This document shows positions 1-6,085 of a DNA stretch of 8,023 bases, in pieces. Source of the stretch: JAVBWO01 sp036677375 (GTDB lineage: Bacteria; Bacillota; Dehalobacteriia; UBA4068; UBA4997); contig JAVBWO010000021.1 of assembly GCA_036677375.1 (NCBI GenBank), positions 1 through 8,023 on the forward strand, given 5' to 3'. The position numbers and the translations under genes are program-made. Within the stretch, counting starts at the first letter, position 1. Every line of letters begins with the position of its first letter. The notes beneath the pieces are model-generated. The model saw nothing but the letters and a program-made list of their open reading frames with translations, searched no databases and was not told the DNA's origin.

Positions 1-514
1 GCTTATCCTTGAGGTAGTAACCATAGGGCGCAAACCCGCCGTTCCAACCACCTTGACGGGCTTTTTCTTTTCGCCCGTTCATTGTCTGCTCAATGATATT
101 TTCACGCTCTATTTCGGCAACGGCAGACAACACGGAGATTAAAAGTTTTCCGCTTGTTTGCGAAGAATCAATTCCTTCCTCAATGCAGATTAAGTTTACG
201 CCAAAGGATTGAACGAGTTCCAAGGAGTTCAAAATGTCGGCTGCGTTTCTGCCGAAGCGAGAGAGCTTATATACCAAGATATAGTCGATCTCCAATCCGT
301 TTTCAATGTCGCACAGCATTTGCTTAAAAGCGGGTCTGCCCTCTATGGATTTGCCGGATTTACCGGCATCTTCGTAAATGTCTACGATATCCATTTCTTC
401 TCTGTCCGCAAAGCGTTTTAAGCTGTTTTTCTGTCCATCCAAGCTGAAACCGTCAACCTGCATTTCGGTACTAACACGAGGATAAAGCACACATTTTTTT
501 CCGCTCCTATTCAT
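1..514 (-). CDS. Large serine recombinase, N-terminal part (3' end outside window)
   Basis: Site-specific recombinase of the large serine type, which excises and integrates mobile elements by a covalent serine-DNA intermediate. The 171 visible residues hold the resolvase catalytic domain (about 8-148). The nucleophile is Ser15 in LYPRVSTEMQ; KLSRFGRN (83-90) supplies the conserved arginines, EDAGKSGKS is at 48-56, and EIERENI (134-140) begins the helix leading out of the domain. GGWNGGFAPYGY (155-166) opens the following 'recombinase' domain, so the protein should be several hundred residues longer, to the left of the window. ATG at 514 is preferred over ATG at 520 because GGAGG (522-526) sits 7 bases from the first and only 1 from the second. 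It follows the 53-residue ORF by 34 bases and probably shares its promoter. The Pro before the RVS motif, where Cys, Ala or Leu is usual, is as I remember it in clostridial relatives. Confidence 0.95.
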   Translation of the reverse strand, partial: MNRSGKKCVLYPRVSTEMQVDGFSLDGQKNSLKRFADREEMDIVDIYEDAGKSGKSIEGRPAFKQMLCDIENGLEIDYILVYKLSRFGRNAADILNSLELVQSFGVNLICIEEGIDSSQTSGKLLISVLSAVAEIERENIIEQTMNGRKEKARQGGWNGGFAPYGYYLKDK

Positions 515-548
515 AGCCATACCTCCAATAAATTATTGGAAAACATCT

Positions 549-710
549 TTACTTAGCACGATTTATTTCATCTAAAACTTCTGCACCATGCTTTTCGATA
601 ATCTGCGAAAGTATATTTATAAAATCTTGATATGCCTTTGTCTTTGCATATTTTTCATTAGGTGCAGTAGTCTTAGCTGTATTTTCAGATATGCTTTTGA
701 TATTTTCCAT
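549..710 (-). CDS. Small protein of 53 residues upstream of the recombinase
   Basis: Not recognised. The reading frame is ATG to TAA with a strong ribosome site, GGAGGTG (718-724), 7 bases from the ATG, and a good promoter starting about 27 bases further upstream, so it is very likely translated. The protein is hydrophilic: an N-terminal Ser/Thr/Asn-rich stretch (MENIKSISENTAKTTAPNEK), then a likely amphipathic helix (about 20-52) with KAYQDFINILSQIIEK and a charged end EVLDEINRAK. There is no signal peptide or membrane segment. It ends 34 bases before the recombinase start, which suggests co-transcription and a role in control of or partnership with recombination, such as a directionality factor or modulator. 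That role is inferred from position only. It has no helix-turn-helix that I can see. Confidence 0.75.
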   Translation of the reverse strand: MENIKSISENTAKTTAPNEKYAKTKAYQDFINILSQIIEKHGAEVLDEINRAK

Positions 711-732
711 TCGCAATCACCTCCAAGTGTAT

Positions 733-753
733 TGCTTATATAAATTATAAGCA
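733..753. promoter_or_regulatory. Palindrome over the -10 box, possible operator
   Basis: TGCTTATA at 733-740 is repeated in inverted orientation as TATAAGCA at 746-753, with a 5-base centre. This perfect 8-base dyad covers the -10 hexamer and the start point of the recombinase promoter. That is where a dimeric repressor would block transcription. Part of the symmetry follows from the AT-rich -10 itself, so the functional reading is inferred. Confidence 0.4.
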
Positions 754-772
754 GTCATTTTCTTTATGAAAA
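744..772 (-). promoter_or_regulatory. Sigma-A-type promoter for small ORF and recombinase
   Basis: Read on the minus strand, there is a perfect -10 TATAAT (bases 744-749) and a -35 TTTTCA (767-772, four of six consensus positions) separated by exactly 17 bases. The predicted start of transcription is about 737, giving a leader of about 27 bases before the 53-residue ORF. Confidence comes from the spacing and from the strong ribosome site immediately downstream. Confidence 0.65.
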
Positions 773-796
773 GTTTGTCGCTTCTGATGTTGAAGA

Positions 797-883
797 AAAC
801 GAACAGCCGCGCCGGTTATGTCCGTGCACGCGTGGCCCTGGTGGGCACGGCGGCAGAATAACGGCGCGGCTGTCCCTTCGTTT
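797..883. repeat. Large composite inverted repeat / hairpin
   Basis: Three nested complementary blocks face each other: AAACGAA (797-803) with TTCGTTT (877-883); CAGCCGCGCCG plus TTAT (804-819, one bulged G) with ATAACGGCGCGGCTG (858-872); and CCGTGC (822-827) with GCACGG (845-850). The central stem of 15 GC-rich pairs is very stable. There is no U-tract right after it on either strand, so it is not a standard terminator. It lies upstream of the recombinase promoter. Possible roles are a structured RNA, a protein-binding site or an origin-like site; the sequence does not decide between them. Confidence 0.6.
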
Positions 884-913
884 CGATTTACTGTGTTTCA
901 AGGCTTCCCGGAC

Positions 914-934
914 GGACAGGTGGCTTTCCTGTCC
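914..934. repeat. Perfect 7-base inverted repeat
   Basis: GGACAGG (914-920) and CCTGTCC (928-934) flank a 7-base loop. It stands 30 bases from the large inverted repeat and may be part of the same structured region. No U-tract follows. Confidence 0.45.
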
Positions 935-1304
935 TCATAGGCGTTGCACCTCCCCCCATTCTGATGGCGGGCCGTTCTCATTGCCTACGACGGTTTTTTC
1001 GCGCTCGGACTGTGACTGAACGGAAGTTTCATTACATACAGATGATTGCCGCAAGGCCGCCGCCGTCCATTGGACGCTGCCCTGCCTGCGGCGCTGGCGT
1101 TTTTCGCTCCGTTTCCTACGCCCTGGGGAAAAGATCACTCCCTTTTTGGCTGGAAACATCTTGGCGCGCCCGCCGCCCGGCTCCCTGTATGCCGCTACTC
1201 GCGGTTTGTGCCCGGTTTGCCATATTCAGTTTTCAAGGTTCACCCGAAGGGAAAAGTATGTCCTTCATAAGTCACTTCATTTTCAGGGCATAATCGCAGG
1301 AGCA

Positions 1305-1727
1305 TCAGCAAAACTTTTTCAAAAATCTTTCGATGTTCCGCAAGCCCCGTTCAATGGCATCCCGGACGGCGCTTTCCTTGACACCCTCGGCTTTGGCAAT
1401 GGCGGTCTTGCTCATGCCCAAAAAGTAGTGGGCATAGATGCGTTTAGCCTGCTTGTCCGGCAAAGAGGCAATAGCGGCATGAAGCTGTTGGGATGTAACC
1501 TTGCGTTCGTATATCTCGCAGGGTGAGAGGGCTACAAAAAGGATGTCATGCTCGATGCCGTCATCCCGATCAAGCGAATAGTAGGCTTTATGACGGTATG
1601 TACGCAGACGGTAGGCAGCCTCTCGTAGTTCAAAGCCTCGCAGCAGAACGGCAACCTCGTCTGGCACGTCAACAAAGCAGTCGGACGTATAAAACGGGTA
1701 ATAATCCCGCAGATTGATGGTTTTCAT
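1305..1727 (-). CDS. Sigma-70 region 4-like protein of conjugative elements
   Basis: A 140-residue protein with an N-terminal part unique to this group (LRDYYPFYTSDCFVDVPDEV, about 6-25) and a C-terminal sigma region 4 helix-turn-helix: ASLPDKQAKRIYAHYFLGMS, then KTAIAKAEGVKESAVRDAIE, about residues 86-128. It lacks region 2. Proteins of this build are encoded in Tn916- and Tn1549-like elements and are thought to control transcription of transfer or excision genes. ATG at 1727 is chosen because GGAGG (1735-1739) lies 7 bases upstream. A longer frame reaching 1820 passes through the leader and has no ribosome site. A terminator hairpin sits about 92 bases upstream, so expression may depend on readthrough or on a promoter in the short GC-rich leader. 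The genomic role here is inferred from family and context. Confidence 0.85.
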   Translation of the reverse strand: MKTINLRDYYPFYTSDCFVDVPDEVAVLLRGFELREAAYRLRTYRHKAYYSLDRDDGIEHDILFVALSPCEIYERKVTSQQLHAAIASLPDKQAKRIYAHYFLGMSKTAIAKAEGVKESAVRDAIERGLRNIERFLKKFC

Positions 1728-1818
1728 TGATATTCCTCCGTTCCGATTTTTGGGGGTAGGCAAATCGAAACAGAGGCGGGAGGCGACCGGCAGCCGACAG
1801 AAAAGCGGAAAATCCGAC

Positions 1819-1851
1819 AAAAAAAGCCCGAGTGGTCGGAAACCAATCGGG
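1819..1851 (-). terminator. Rho-independent terminator or attenuator upstream of the sigma-like gene
   Basis: On the minus strand TCGGG/CCCGA (1827-1831 with 1847-1851) and TGGT/ACCA (1833-1836 with 1842-1845) form a near-continuous stem with a 5-base loop and one small internal mismatch. Seven U residues follow directly (A-tract 1819-1825 on the plus strand). It would stop transcripts arriving from the right before they reach the sigma-like gene, or act as an attenuator of that gene. Confidence 0.75.
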
Positions 1852-1869
1852 TGTAAGAGTTTTTATATC

Positions 1870-1923
1870 TTAATATGTAATGCGTGTAGGTACATGGTAG
1901 GCCGTAATAGTCCCATAGAACAT
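1870..1923 (-). CDS. Possible 17-residue leader peptide
   Basis: A minus-strand frame reads MFYGTITAYHVPTRITY and stops 19 bases before the terminator stem. The layout (short peptide, terminator, then gene) resembles transcriptional attenuators such as the one before tet(M). There is no clear Shine-Dalgarno sequence ahead of the ATG, and a frame this short can arise by chance. I give it as a candidate only. Confidence 0.25.
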   Translation of the reverse strand: MFYGTITAYHVPTRITY

Positions 1924-1936
1924 CACGGCTTTTTTT
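1900..1936 (+). terminator. Plus-strand terminator-like hairpin
   Basis: GCCGT (1901-1905) pairs with ACGGC (1925-1929), extended by one G-U pair, with a 19-base loop and a run of seven T (1930-1936). The stem is short and the loop long, so it would be weak. No plus-strand gene is visible upstream of it in this window. The same bases overlap the start of the possible leader peptide on the other strand. Confidence 0.4.
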
Positions 1937-2047
1937 AATAATTTACCAATTAAAGTTAGAAGTAAAAAGATGTCCGCTTCATCACGCTCGGTCGCTGCTA
2001 AATAGCGGCGGCCAAATCATATTTGCATATTTAACAGACACAAAAGA

Positions 2048-2131
2048 CCCTCCAAACTCGTGGGCTTGGAGGGATTTATCGCTTGTGCATGGGGAACGCC
2101 CCGCCAAACTCACGTTTTTTTATTTGGCGGG
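2048..2131. repeat. Pair of related inverted repeats with compensating base change
   Basis: The first is CCCTCCAA (2048-2055) with TTGGAGGG (2066-2073). The second is CCCGCCAAA (2100-2108) with TTTGGCGGG (2123-2131). The left arms continue into the same bases, so CCCNCCAAACTC occurs twice, 52 bases apart. The one variable position is T-A in the first stem and G-C in the second, so pairing is kept. The first hairpin is followed on the minus strand by TCTTTTG and could be a weak terminator. The second has a T-rich loop and no tail. Confidence 0.6.
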
Positions 2132-2264
2132 TGACCTCATATATTATTTTGTTAATCCGGTTCTCAATGTTATAGATTATTACTACTGTATTTTAGTTGT
2201 GGCAGCCGAAACAGAAAATAAACACTACTTAAATTCGCAAGCGCCAATCAATCGAATATATCTA

Positions 2265-3269
2265 TCATTTGAGTACATAGAGACTGCATACCCTACCGAA
2301 TCTCACTATATCTTCTACCCACTGCTCCACAAGGTGCTGGAACGGCGCAACTATGAATACAGCCAGATGACCGTCCAATTCTGCGGATAGCTCAGCGACA
2401 GCACCCAAGCCGGTGTAGGTTTTGCCCGTTCCTGTTGCCATATCAAATATGCCGCGATAGTCTGCTTTTTTCCATTCTGCAATAGCATCGAGTTGATAAT
2501 CAAACAGTATCACATCAGACGGCAAGGCAACCGCCCGCTTTTTACTTGATGCTGGGGGGAGCGCCCCGAGCTGATCTGCGTCTATATCGAGATTAGGAAC
2601 TCCCTTTTTATACCTTGCGATCAATTCGTCCTTTAGCTCCGGAAATTCAATTATTCGCAGGTTGGGTTCACAATCGTTCCAAATGGAAGTGAAAGCGTTC
2701 TCTTTTGCGGCAACACGTTCCCGATCTCCTTTCCACGAGCAAAAGACGTCAATGGTTTCATAGTTTGCAAACATTGCCGTTGCAGATTCATTGTTTGAGC
2801 CTGAGAACGCAACCGCATTCCCGTCAGCATCGGAGATAATACCCATCTTCTCATGGTACATTCCCATCTTGCTTTCGTCCTCGATAAAGGCAATTTTTAT
2901 ATCAAGGATTCCATCCGCGATGAGTGATGCCAACAGATTCAGGCGTTCTCCTTCAAGGCTTGACGTGGCTTCCGTCATTTCACGTAAAACGGCAGCTTGG
3001 ATAATTCCATCGCGCTTCTTATAACCAGCGCGTATCGCAGCAACATCATCTTCCGAAAGGTATGGCGAAGCAACAAGCTGAATCGTACCGCCGTTTTTAA
3101 CAAGGCCTCCGATTCCCTTGGCAATCTCCGCTAAAGCGGATGATGAGAAGAAGCCGACTGCTCGTTTATATGAAACCGCTTCCTTTAAAAGAGGTACATA
3201 GAAGTCTCTCACCACATTGTCCAGCAGGGAGCGATATTCATTTTTTAGGGATACTTCTTTTAAGCTCAT
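2265..3269 (-). pseudogene. PLD-nuclease / superfamily 2 helicase, truncated at its 3' end
   Basis: The N-terminal half carries a phospholipase D-type nuclease domain: YHEKMG with His139 and Lys141, then GSNNES (157-162), the HKD signature of restriction-linked PLD enzymes. The helicase begins with a Q-motif-like LFDYQLDAIAEW (255-266), Walker A ATGTGKT (Lys283, Thr284) and motif Ia VAPFQHLVEQW (307-317). The frame ends only 10 residues after DIVRFG (320-325) with RVCSLYVLK, which I take to be foreign sequence. Motifs II (DEAD/DEAH) to VI are all missing, so it cannot unwind DNA; the PLD half might still fold. ATG at 3269 has GGAGG 6 bases upstream. It is the last gene of the defence-like operon, 15 bases after the 95-residue protein. 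Intact relatives usually approach or exceed twice this length. Confidence 0.88.
2290..2300. other. Junction between mobile-element DNA and the helicase gene
   Basis: Homology-like helicase sequence stops at the Phe-Gly of DIVRFG (codons 2295-2300), and the DNA to the left is AT-rich, non-coding and belongs to the element side. The break may be an insertion point of the element or a deletion endpoint. No target duplication can be seen because the other element end is outside the window. Confidence 0.6.
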
Positions 3270-3284
3270 CGCTATCCTCCTGCA

Positions 3285-3572
3285 TCATCCGCGCCATTGA
3301 GACAAGGGTGGGAATTCTTTTCCTTTTAAAAACAAGTAGTACTTTCTTACAGCATTGGAAATGTTGCCGTTAGTGTCGTTCATTTCATTTTTTATGCGGC
3401 ATAGGGTTTGAAACATCAGATTATCGTCTGCGACTATGCTATCCAGAGAGGTTTCAAACTGCCGTTCAACCAATCTGGCTTTGCTTAGCCTTGAATTGAC
3501 CGCCTTAACCTTGCTTTTGATGTTGGGGTCGTTGTTTAGATATTCCACAAAGTCGCTCTCTCTCAATATCAT
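3285..3572 (-). CDS. Small helical protein of 95 residues between desulfurase and helicase
   Basis: Function unknown. The protein is charged and predicted mostly helical: SDFVEYLNNDPNIKSKVKAV (6-25), SRLSKARLVERQFE (27-40), then FQTLCRIKNEMND (54-66) and NGNISNAVRKYYLFLKGKEF (68-87). This pattern loosely resembles helical N-terminal domains of some restriction and recombinase proteins, where a final NAxRKYYxF helix is common; that likeness is from memory and weak. It starts 35 bases after the desulfurase and ends 15 bases before the helicase, whose ribosome site lies in that gap. ATG at 3572 has only a poor ribosome site (AGCGGG), so it may depend on translation of the gene ahead. I infer a small partner of the helicase or desulfurase. 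Confidence 0.75.
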   Translation of the reverse strand: MILRESDFVEYLNNDPNIKSKVKAVNSRLSKARLVERQFETSLDSIVADDNLMFQTLCRIKNEMNDTNGNISNAVRKYYLFLKGKEFPPLSQWRG

Positions 3573-3607
3573 CGCCCGCTTTCTAGTGGTTTTGTTATGG
3601 TTGGTAA

Positions 3608-4762
3608 TCAGGCGTTTTCAGCGATATAATCAAGCGCTGACGCCAACTGCTCAAAATCCTCATCGGTGTTGAAATAGCTTACACTGAAGCGCACTGTCCC
3701 TGCCGGAAATGTTTCAAGGAAGCGGTGGGCATATGGTGCGCAGTGAAGTCCTGTTCGGACAGCAATGTCCTTTTCGCTCAGTACGTTGCCAATATTGTCG
3801 CTGCTGTATCCATCAAAAACACAGGAGACGACGCCAATACCGTTTGATTCATCTGGGGCAACGATCTGAATGTTGTCGTACTTCCGCAACAGCTCTAGCA
3901 GCTTGTGATGGTTGGCTTGCTCCTGCTGGTAAATATCGGCTATACCGGTTTTCTTAATCCATTGGAGCGCCGCATACAGGCCAGAAATAGCCTGAATGTT
4001 GGGGCTGGCAACCTCATACCGCTCTGGAATTGACCCGGGCAGCTCCTGATTTGCGGAGTCCACGCCTGTGCCGCCAAAGAGCAGCGGAGAAAACTTCGCT
4101 GTTTCAGCACAGATAAACCCGGCGACACCGAATGGCCCGTAAAGGGTTTTATGACCTGCAAATACAGCAAAATCAATATTACTGCTGCTTAGATCGGTGT
4201 CAACAAGACCGGCTGTTTGGCACATATCAATTACCGTGATGGCATGATGCTGTTTTGCCAAAGCACAGATTTCCTGCATCGGGGCTACGACGCCGCACAC
4301 GTTGCTGGCATGGCTCACAATCACAACGGACGGTGCTTTGGATGTAAATTGTTTCTTGATTCCGTTCAGATCGTATTGAATGGCCCCACGGACAACGGAT
4401 AACTGCTCAACCTCAATATGCATGTCCTTCTGCATTTGGTAGAGAACACGGGTTACTGCATTATGCTCGAACGGAGAAACATAGACGATGCAGCCGTCGT
4501 CCACCTGTATTCCGCGCAGAATTGTGTTAAGCGCTTCGGTGGCGGAATGAGTAAATACGACCTTCTTGTTACTGCAATGGAACAGTTCAAGGAGACCAGC
4601 CCGTGTATCGGAAACCAATGCGGATGCTCTGGCAGCCAGCTTGTGTTGGCCACGCCCCACGTTTACTCCACATTCCCGATAAAATTGATCCATGAAAGAA
4701 TAGACTTCCTCGGGCTTGGGAAATGTGGTCGCTGCATTGTCAAAATATGCAGTCCTGCTCAT
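3608..4762 (-). CDS. Cysteine desulfurase (class V aminotransferase fold)
   Basis: A complete 384-residue PLP enzyme predicted to take sulfur from L-cysteine, leaving alanine and a persulfide on its own cysteine. It starts with YFDNAATTFPKP (6-17). His100 (SPFEHNA) should stack on PLP, Asp179 and Gln182 (DMCQTAG) bind its ring, Lys205 (FAGHKTLYGP) is the Schiff-base lysine, and Cys341 (RTGLHCAPYAH) is the sulfur-accepting cysteine. All key residues are present, so it should be active. The motif around Cys341 is closer to SufS-like and EF2568-type family members than to IscS. The ATG overlaps the upstream endonuclease stop (ATGA), with a GGGGGTG ribosome site 7 bases upstream. With no Fe-S cluster genes nearby and nuclease and helicase genes around it, a DndA-like role in DNA sulfur modification is inferred. 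A general sulfur-transfer role cannot be excluded. Confidence 0.93.
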   Translation of the reverse strand: MSRTAYFDNAATTFPKPEEVYSFMDQFYRECGVNVGRGQHKLAARASALVSDTRAGLLELFHCSNKKVVFTHSATEALNTILRGIQVDDGCIVYVSPFEHNAVTRVLYQMQKDMHIEVEQLSVVRGAIQYDLNGIKKQFTSKAPSVVIVSHASNVCGVVAPMQEICALAKQHHAITVIDMCQTAGLVDTDLSSSNIDFAVFAGHKTLYGPFGVAGFICAETAKFSPLLFGGTGVDSANQELPGSIPERYEVASPNIQAISGLYAALQWIKKTGIADIYQQEQANHHKLLELLRKYDNIQIVAPDESNGIGVVSCVFDGYSSDNIGNVLSEKDIAVRTGLHCAPYAHRFLETFPAGTVRFSVSYFNTDEDFEQLASALDYIAENA

Positions 4763-6072
4763 CTATCAGCACCCCCTAACAACTTGTATTTAGCAAGTAA
4801 ATCAGGATACTGCGAAAGTAAAGTGTTCAACTCAGTAGTTCCATAATAAACGATTTTTACTTCTGCACTTTTCTTCAATTCCAGTCTGTTTATTAAGTCT
4901 GGGGTGAGCGAACTTGAGCAAAGTAAACCATAAGCGGAAGCGTTATTCTCTTGAAGAAGATCATTTATCTCAGAAACATCTTTACGGTTCAAACTTTTCT
5001 TGGAATGTTTACATTGCCAAATCCATTTTCGAGTCTCAATTCCGGTTATTGTCCTGTATTCTTCAGAAGCCAGAATATCTTTTCCACCATCGGAAGCGTT
5101 TGACTTTCCTACAGGATGAACATCAATAAAACCTCGTTTAATCAAAATATCGTAACATAACCGCTCAAAATCCTCATAAGTAAGATGGGAAAAGTCAAGT
5201 GTTGCGCTATTTACTTGTGGTTTAATCTTTTTTAAGGCATCGAGTTTCCTGATAAAAAGTGAATATTCCTCATCTACTATCTCTTCGGCATTTGTTTCTA
5301 TCGAAATAATGGCTTTTAGTTTCCCTTTAATATATAGACACTCTTCTCCATCACTATAAAAATCAAAATCAGATTTATCTATATGAAAATGGTCGCATAA
5401 CTCAAAAAACATAACAATCGATTTCATATCGACTGCAATAATTTTTCCAGATTGCATTCTGCCACAAAAATATCGAGTTGCAGAAACAGGATAATTGATT
5501 TGTTCTAAAGAACTTATATCAATTTTCTTTGGATTGAATGAAACAATATCTTTTGCAAAAACAATCAAATTTTTCTGGTTGTTGATATAGGAATCGTCGT
5601 CAAGTTTTACAAGCTCATATTTCTCTGCCTGCTCGGAAACAGATTCCATTATGCGTTTTGATACGGCATTTCCAATATCTTGGGCTTCAGATTTCATACA
5701 AACTTCAACAAACGAAATAACGAAATCAACATTAAATGGCTTGTTCCAATAACCAACTAATGAGTCGTCAAACGGGCATCCATATCCGCATTCATCCTCC
5801 ACACACGGTTGAACACCAAAATGTGATTCTAGCAAGCTCACAGTTGTTTCTTGCAGAACAGTTCGATATTCATTTTCGAAATTTTCTTCACATTCCCTTA
5901 TCGGATAACAAAAATCTCGGTAGATATTGAATGTATTATTATCGTTAAAGGTAATTTTCACATCAAATGAAGGTATGATAATCTCATCATCTTCACCGGA
6001 ATTAAACAAATCAAAGTCATCAGCTTCTTTAAATCTAAGCTCGATTTGTTCGATGAATTTCTGTTTAGTCAT
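4759..6072 (-). CDS. Mrr-like restriction endonuclease with unknown N-terminal region
   Basis: A 437-residue protein. The C-terminal part (about 294-420) is an Mrr/restriction-endonuclease-like PD-(D/E)xK nuclease. YEDFERLCYDILIKRGF (299-315) is the usual first helix, with Glu303; then comes SDGGKDI with Asp332, and WQCKHSKK with the Gln353-x-Lys355 pair. All catalytic positions are present. The first 290 residues are not recognised. They are acidic and contain five cysteines, Cys55, Cys61, Cys90, Cys95 and Cys99, the last three in PCVEDECGYGCPFDD, which might bind a metal. ATG at 6072 is chosen because AAGGTG lies 7 bases upstream, overlapping the stop of the gene before. A longer frame to 6159 overlaps that gene deeply. 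The gene is far more AT-rich than its operon neighbours, suggesting separate acquisition. Likely role: cleavage of modified or foreign DNA; target unknown. Confidence 0.88.
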   Translation of the reverse strand: MTKQKFIEQIELRFKEADDFDLFNSGEDDEIIIPSFDVKITFNDNNTFNIYRDFCYPIRECEENFENEYRTVLQETTVSLLESHFGVQPCVEDECGYGCPFDDSLVGYWNKPFNVDFVISFVEVCMKSEAQDIGNAVSKRIMESVSEQAEKYELVKLDDDSYINNQKNLIVFAKDIVSFNPKKIDISSLEQINYPVSATRYFCGRMQSGKIIAVDMKSIVMFFELCDHFHIDKSDFDFYSDGEECLYIKGKLKAIISIETNAEEIVDEEYSLFIRKLDALKKIKPQVNSATLDFSHLTYEDFERLCYDILIKRGFIDVHPVGKSNASDGGKDILASEEYRTITGIETRKWIWQCKHSKKSLNRKDVSEINDLLQENNASAYGLLCSSSLTPDLINRLELKKSAEVKIVYYGTTELNTLLSQYPDLLAKYKLLGGADR

Positions 6073-6085
6073 ATCGTCACACCTT

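Larger units (their letters stand above)
773..1304. other. GC-rich 530-base stretch without a convincing gene
   Basis: Between the recombinase promoter and the sigma-like gene there is no frame with a ribosome site and recognisable protein. A 74-codon minus frame (935-1159) and a 109-codon plus frame (964-1293) overlap on opposite strands. Both give low-complexity Arg/Ser/Pro-rich products typical of GC-rich non-coding DNA, and neither has a Shine-Dalgarno sequence. The stretch holds a large inverted repeat (797-883) and a perfect 7-base hairpin (914-934). A short direct repeat TTTCAAGG (896-903 and 1231-1238) lies near each end, followed by loosely similar bases (CTTCCCGG against TTCACCCG). 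It could be a structured RNA, a transfer or recombination site, or decayed sequence. Confidence 0.5.
1728..2297. other. 570-base non-coding stretch with several hairpins at the element edge
   Basis: This lies between the sigma-like gene and the broken helicase. No frame shows both a ribosome site and a recognisable product; the 101-codon plus frame at 2085-2390 runs across the junction and is antisense to the helicase. The stretch holds a minus-strand terminator, a plus-strand terminator, a possible 17-codon leader peptide and a pair of related hairpins (2048-2131). It becomes AT-rich from about 2140 to the junction. The right end of the mobile element is probably at or close to 2297. Confidence 0.6.

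Noticed and set aside
935..1293. Overlapping frames of 74 codons (minus) and 109 codons (plus) in the GC-rich block
   Set aside because: Opposite strands, no ribosome site for either, and Arg/Ser/Pro-rich low-information products. I treat the block as non-coding, though one frame could be a poorly known small gene.
1728..1820. Longer start for the sigma-like protein at 1820
   Set aside because: The extra residues are translated leader DNA without a ribosome site, while ATG 1727 has GGAGG at ideal spacing.
2085..2390. 101-codon plus-strand frame
   Set aside because: It crosses the helicase junction and half of it is the antisense of the helicase Walker A to motif Ia region. It has no ribosome site.
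4418..4846. 142-codon plus-strand frame and similar frames opposite the operon genes
   Set aside because: These are antisense shadows of the desulfurase and endonuclease, whose motifs are clear on the minus strand.
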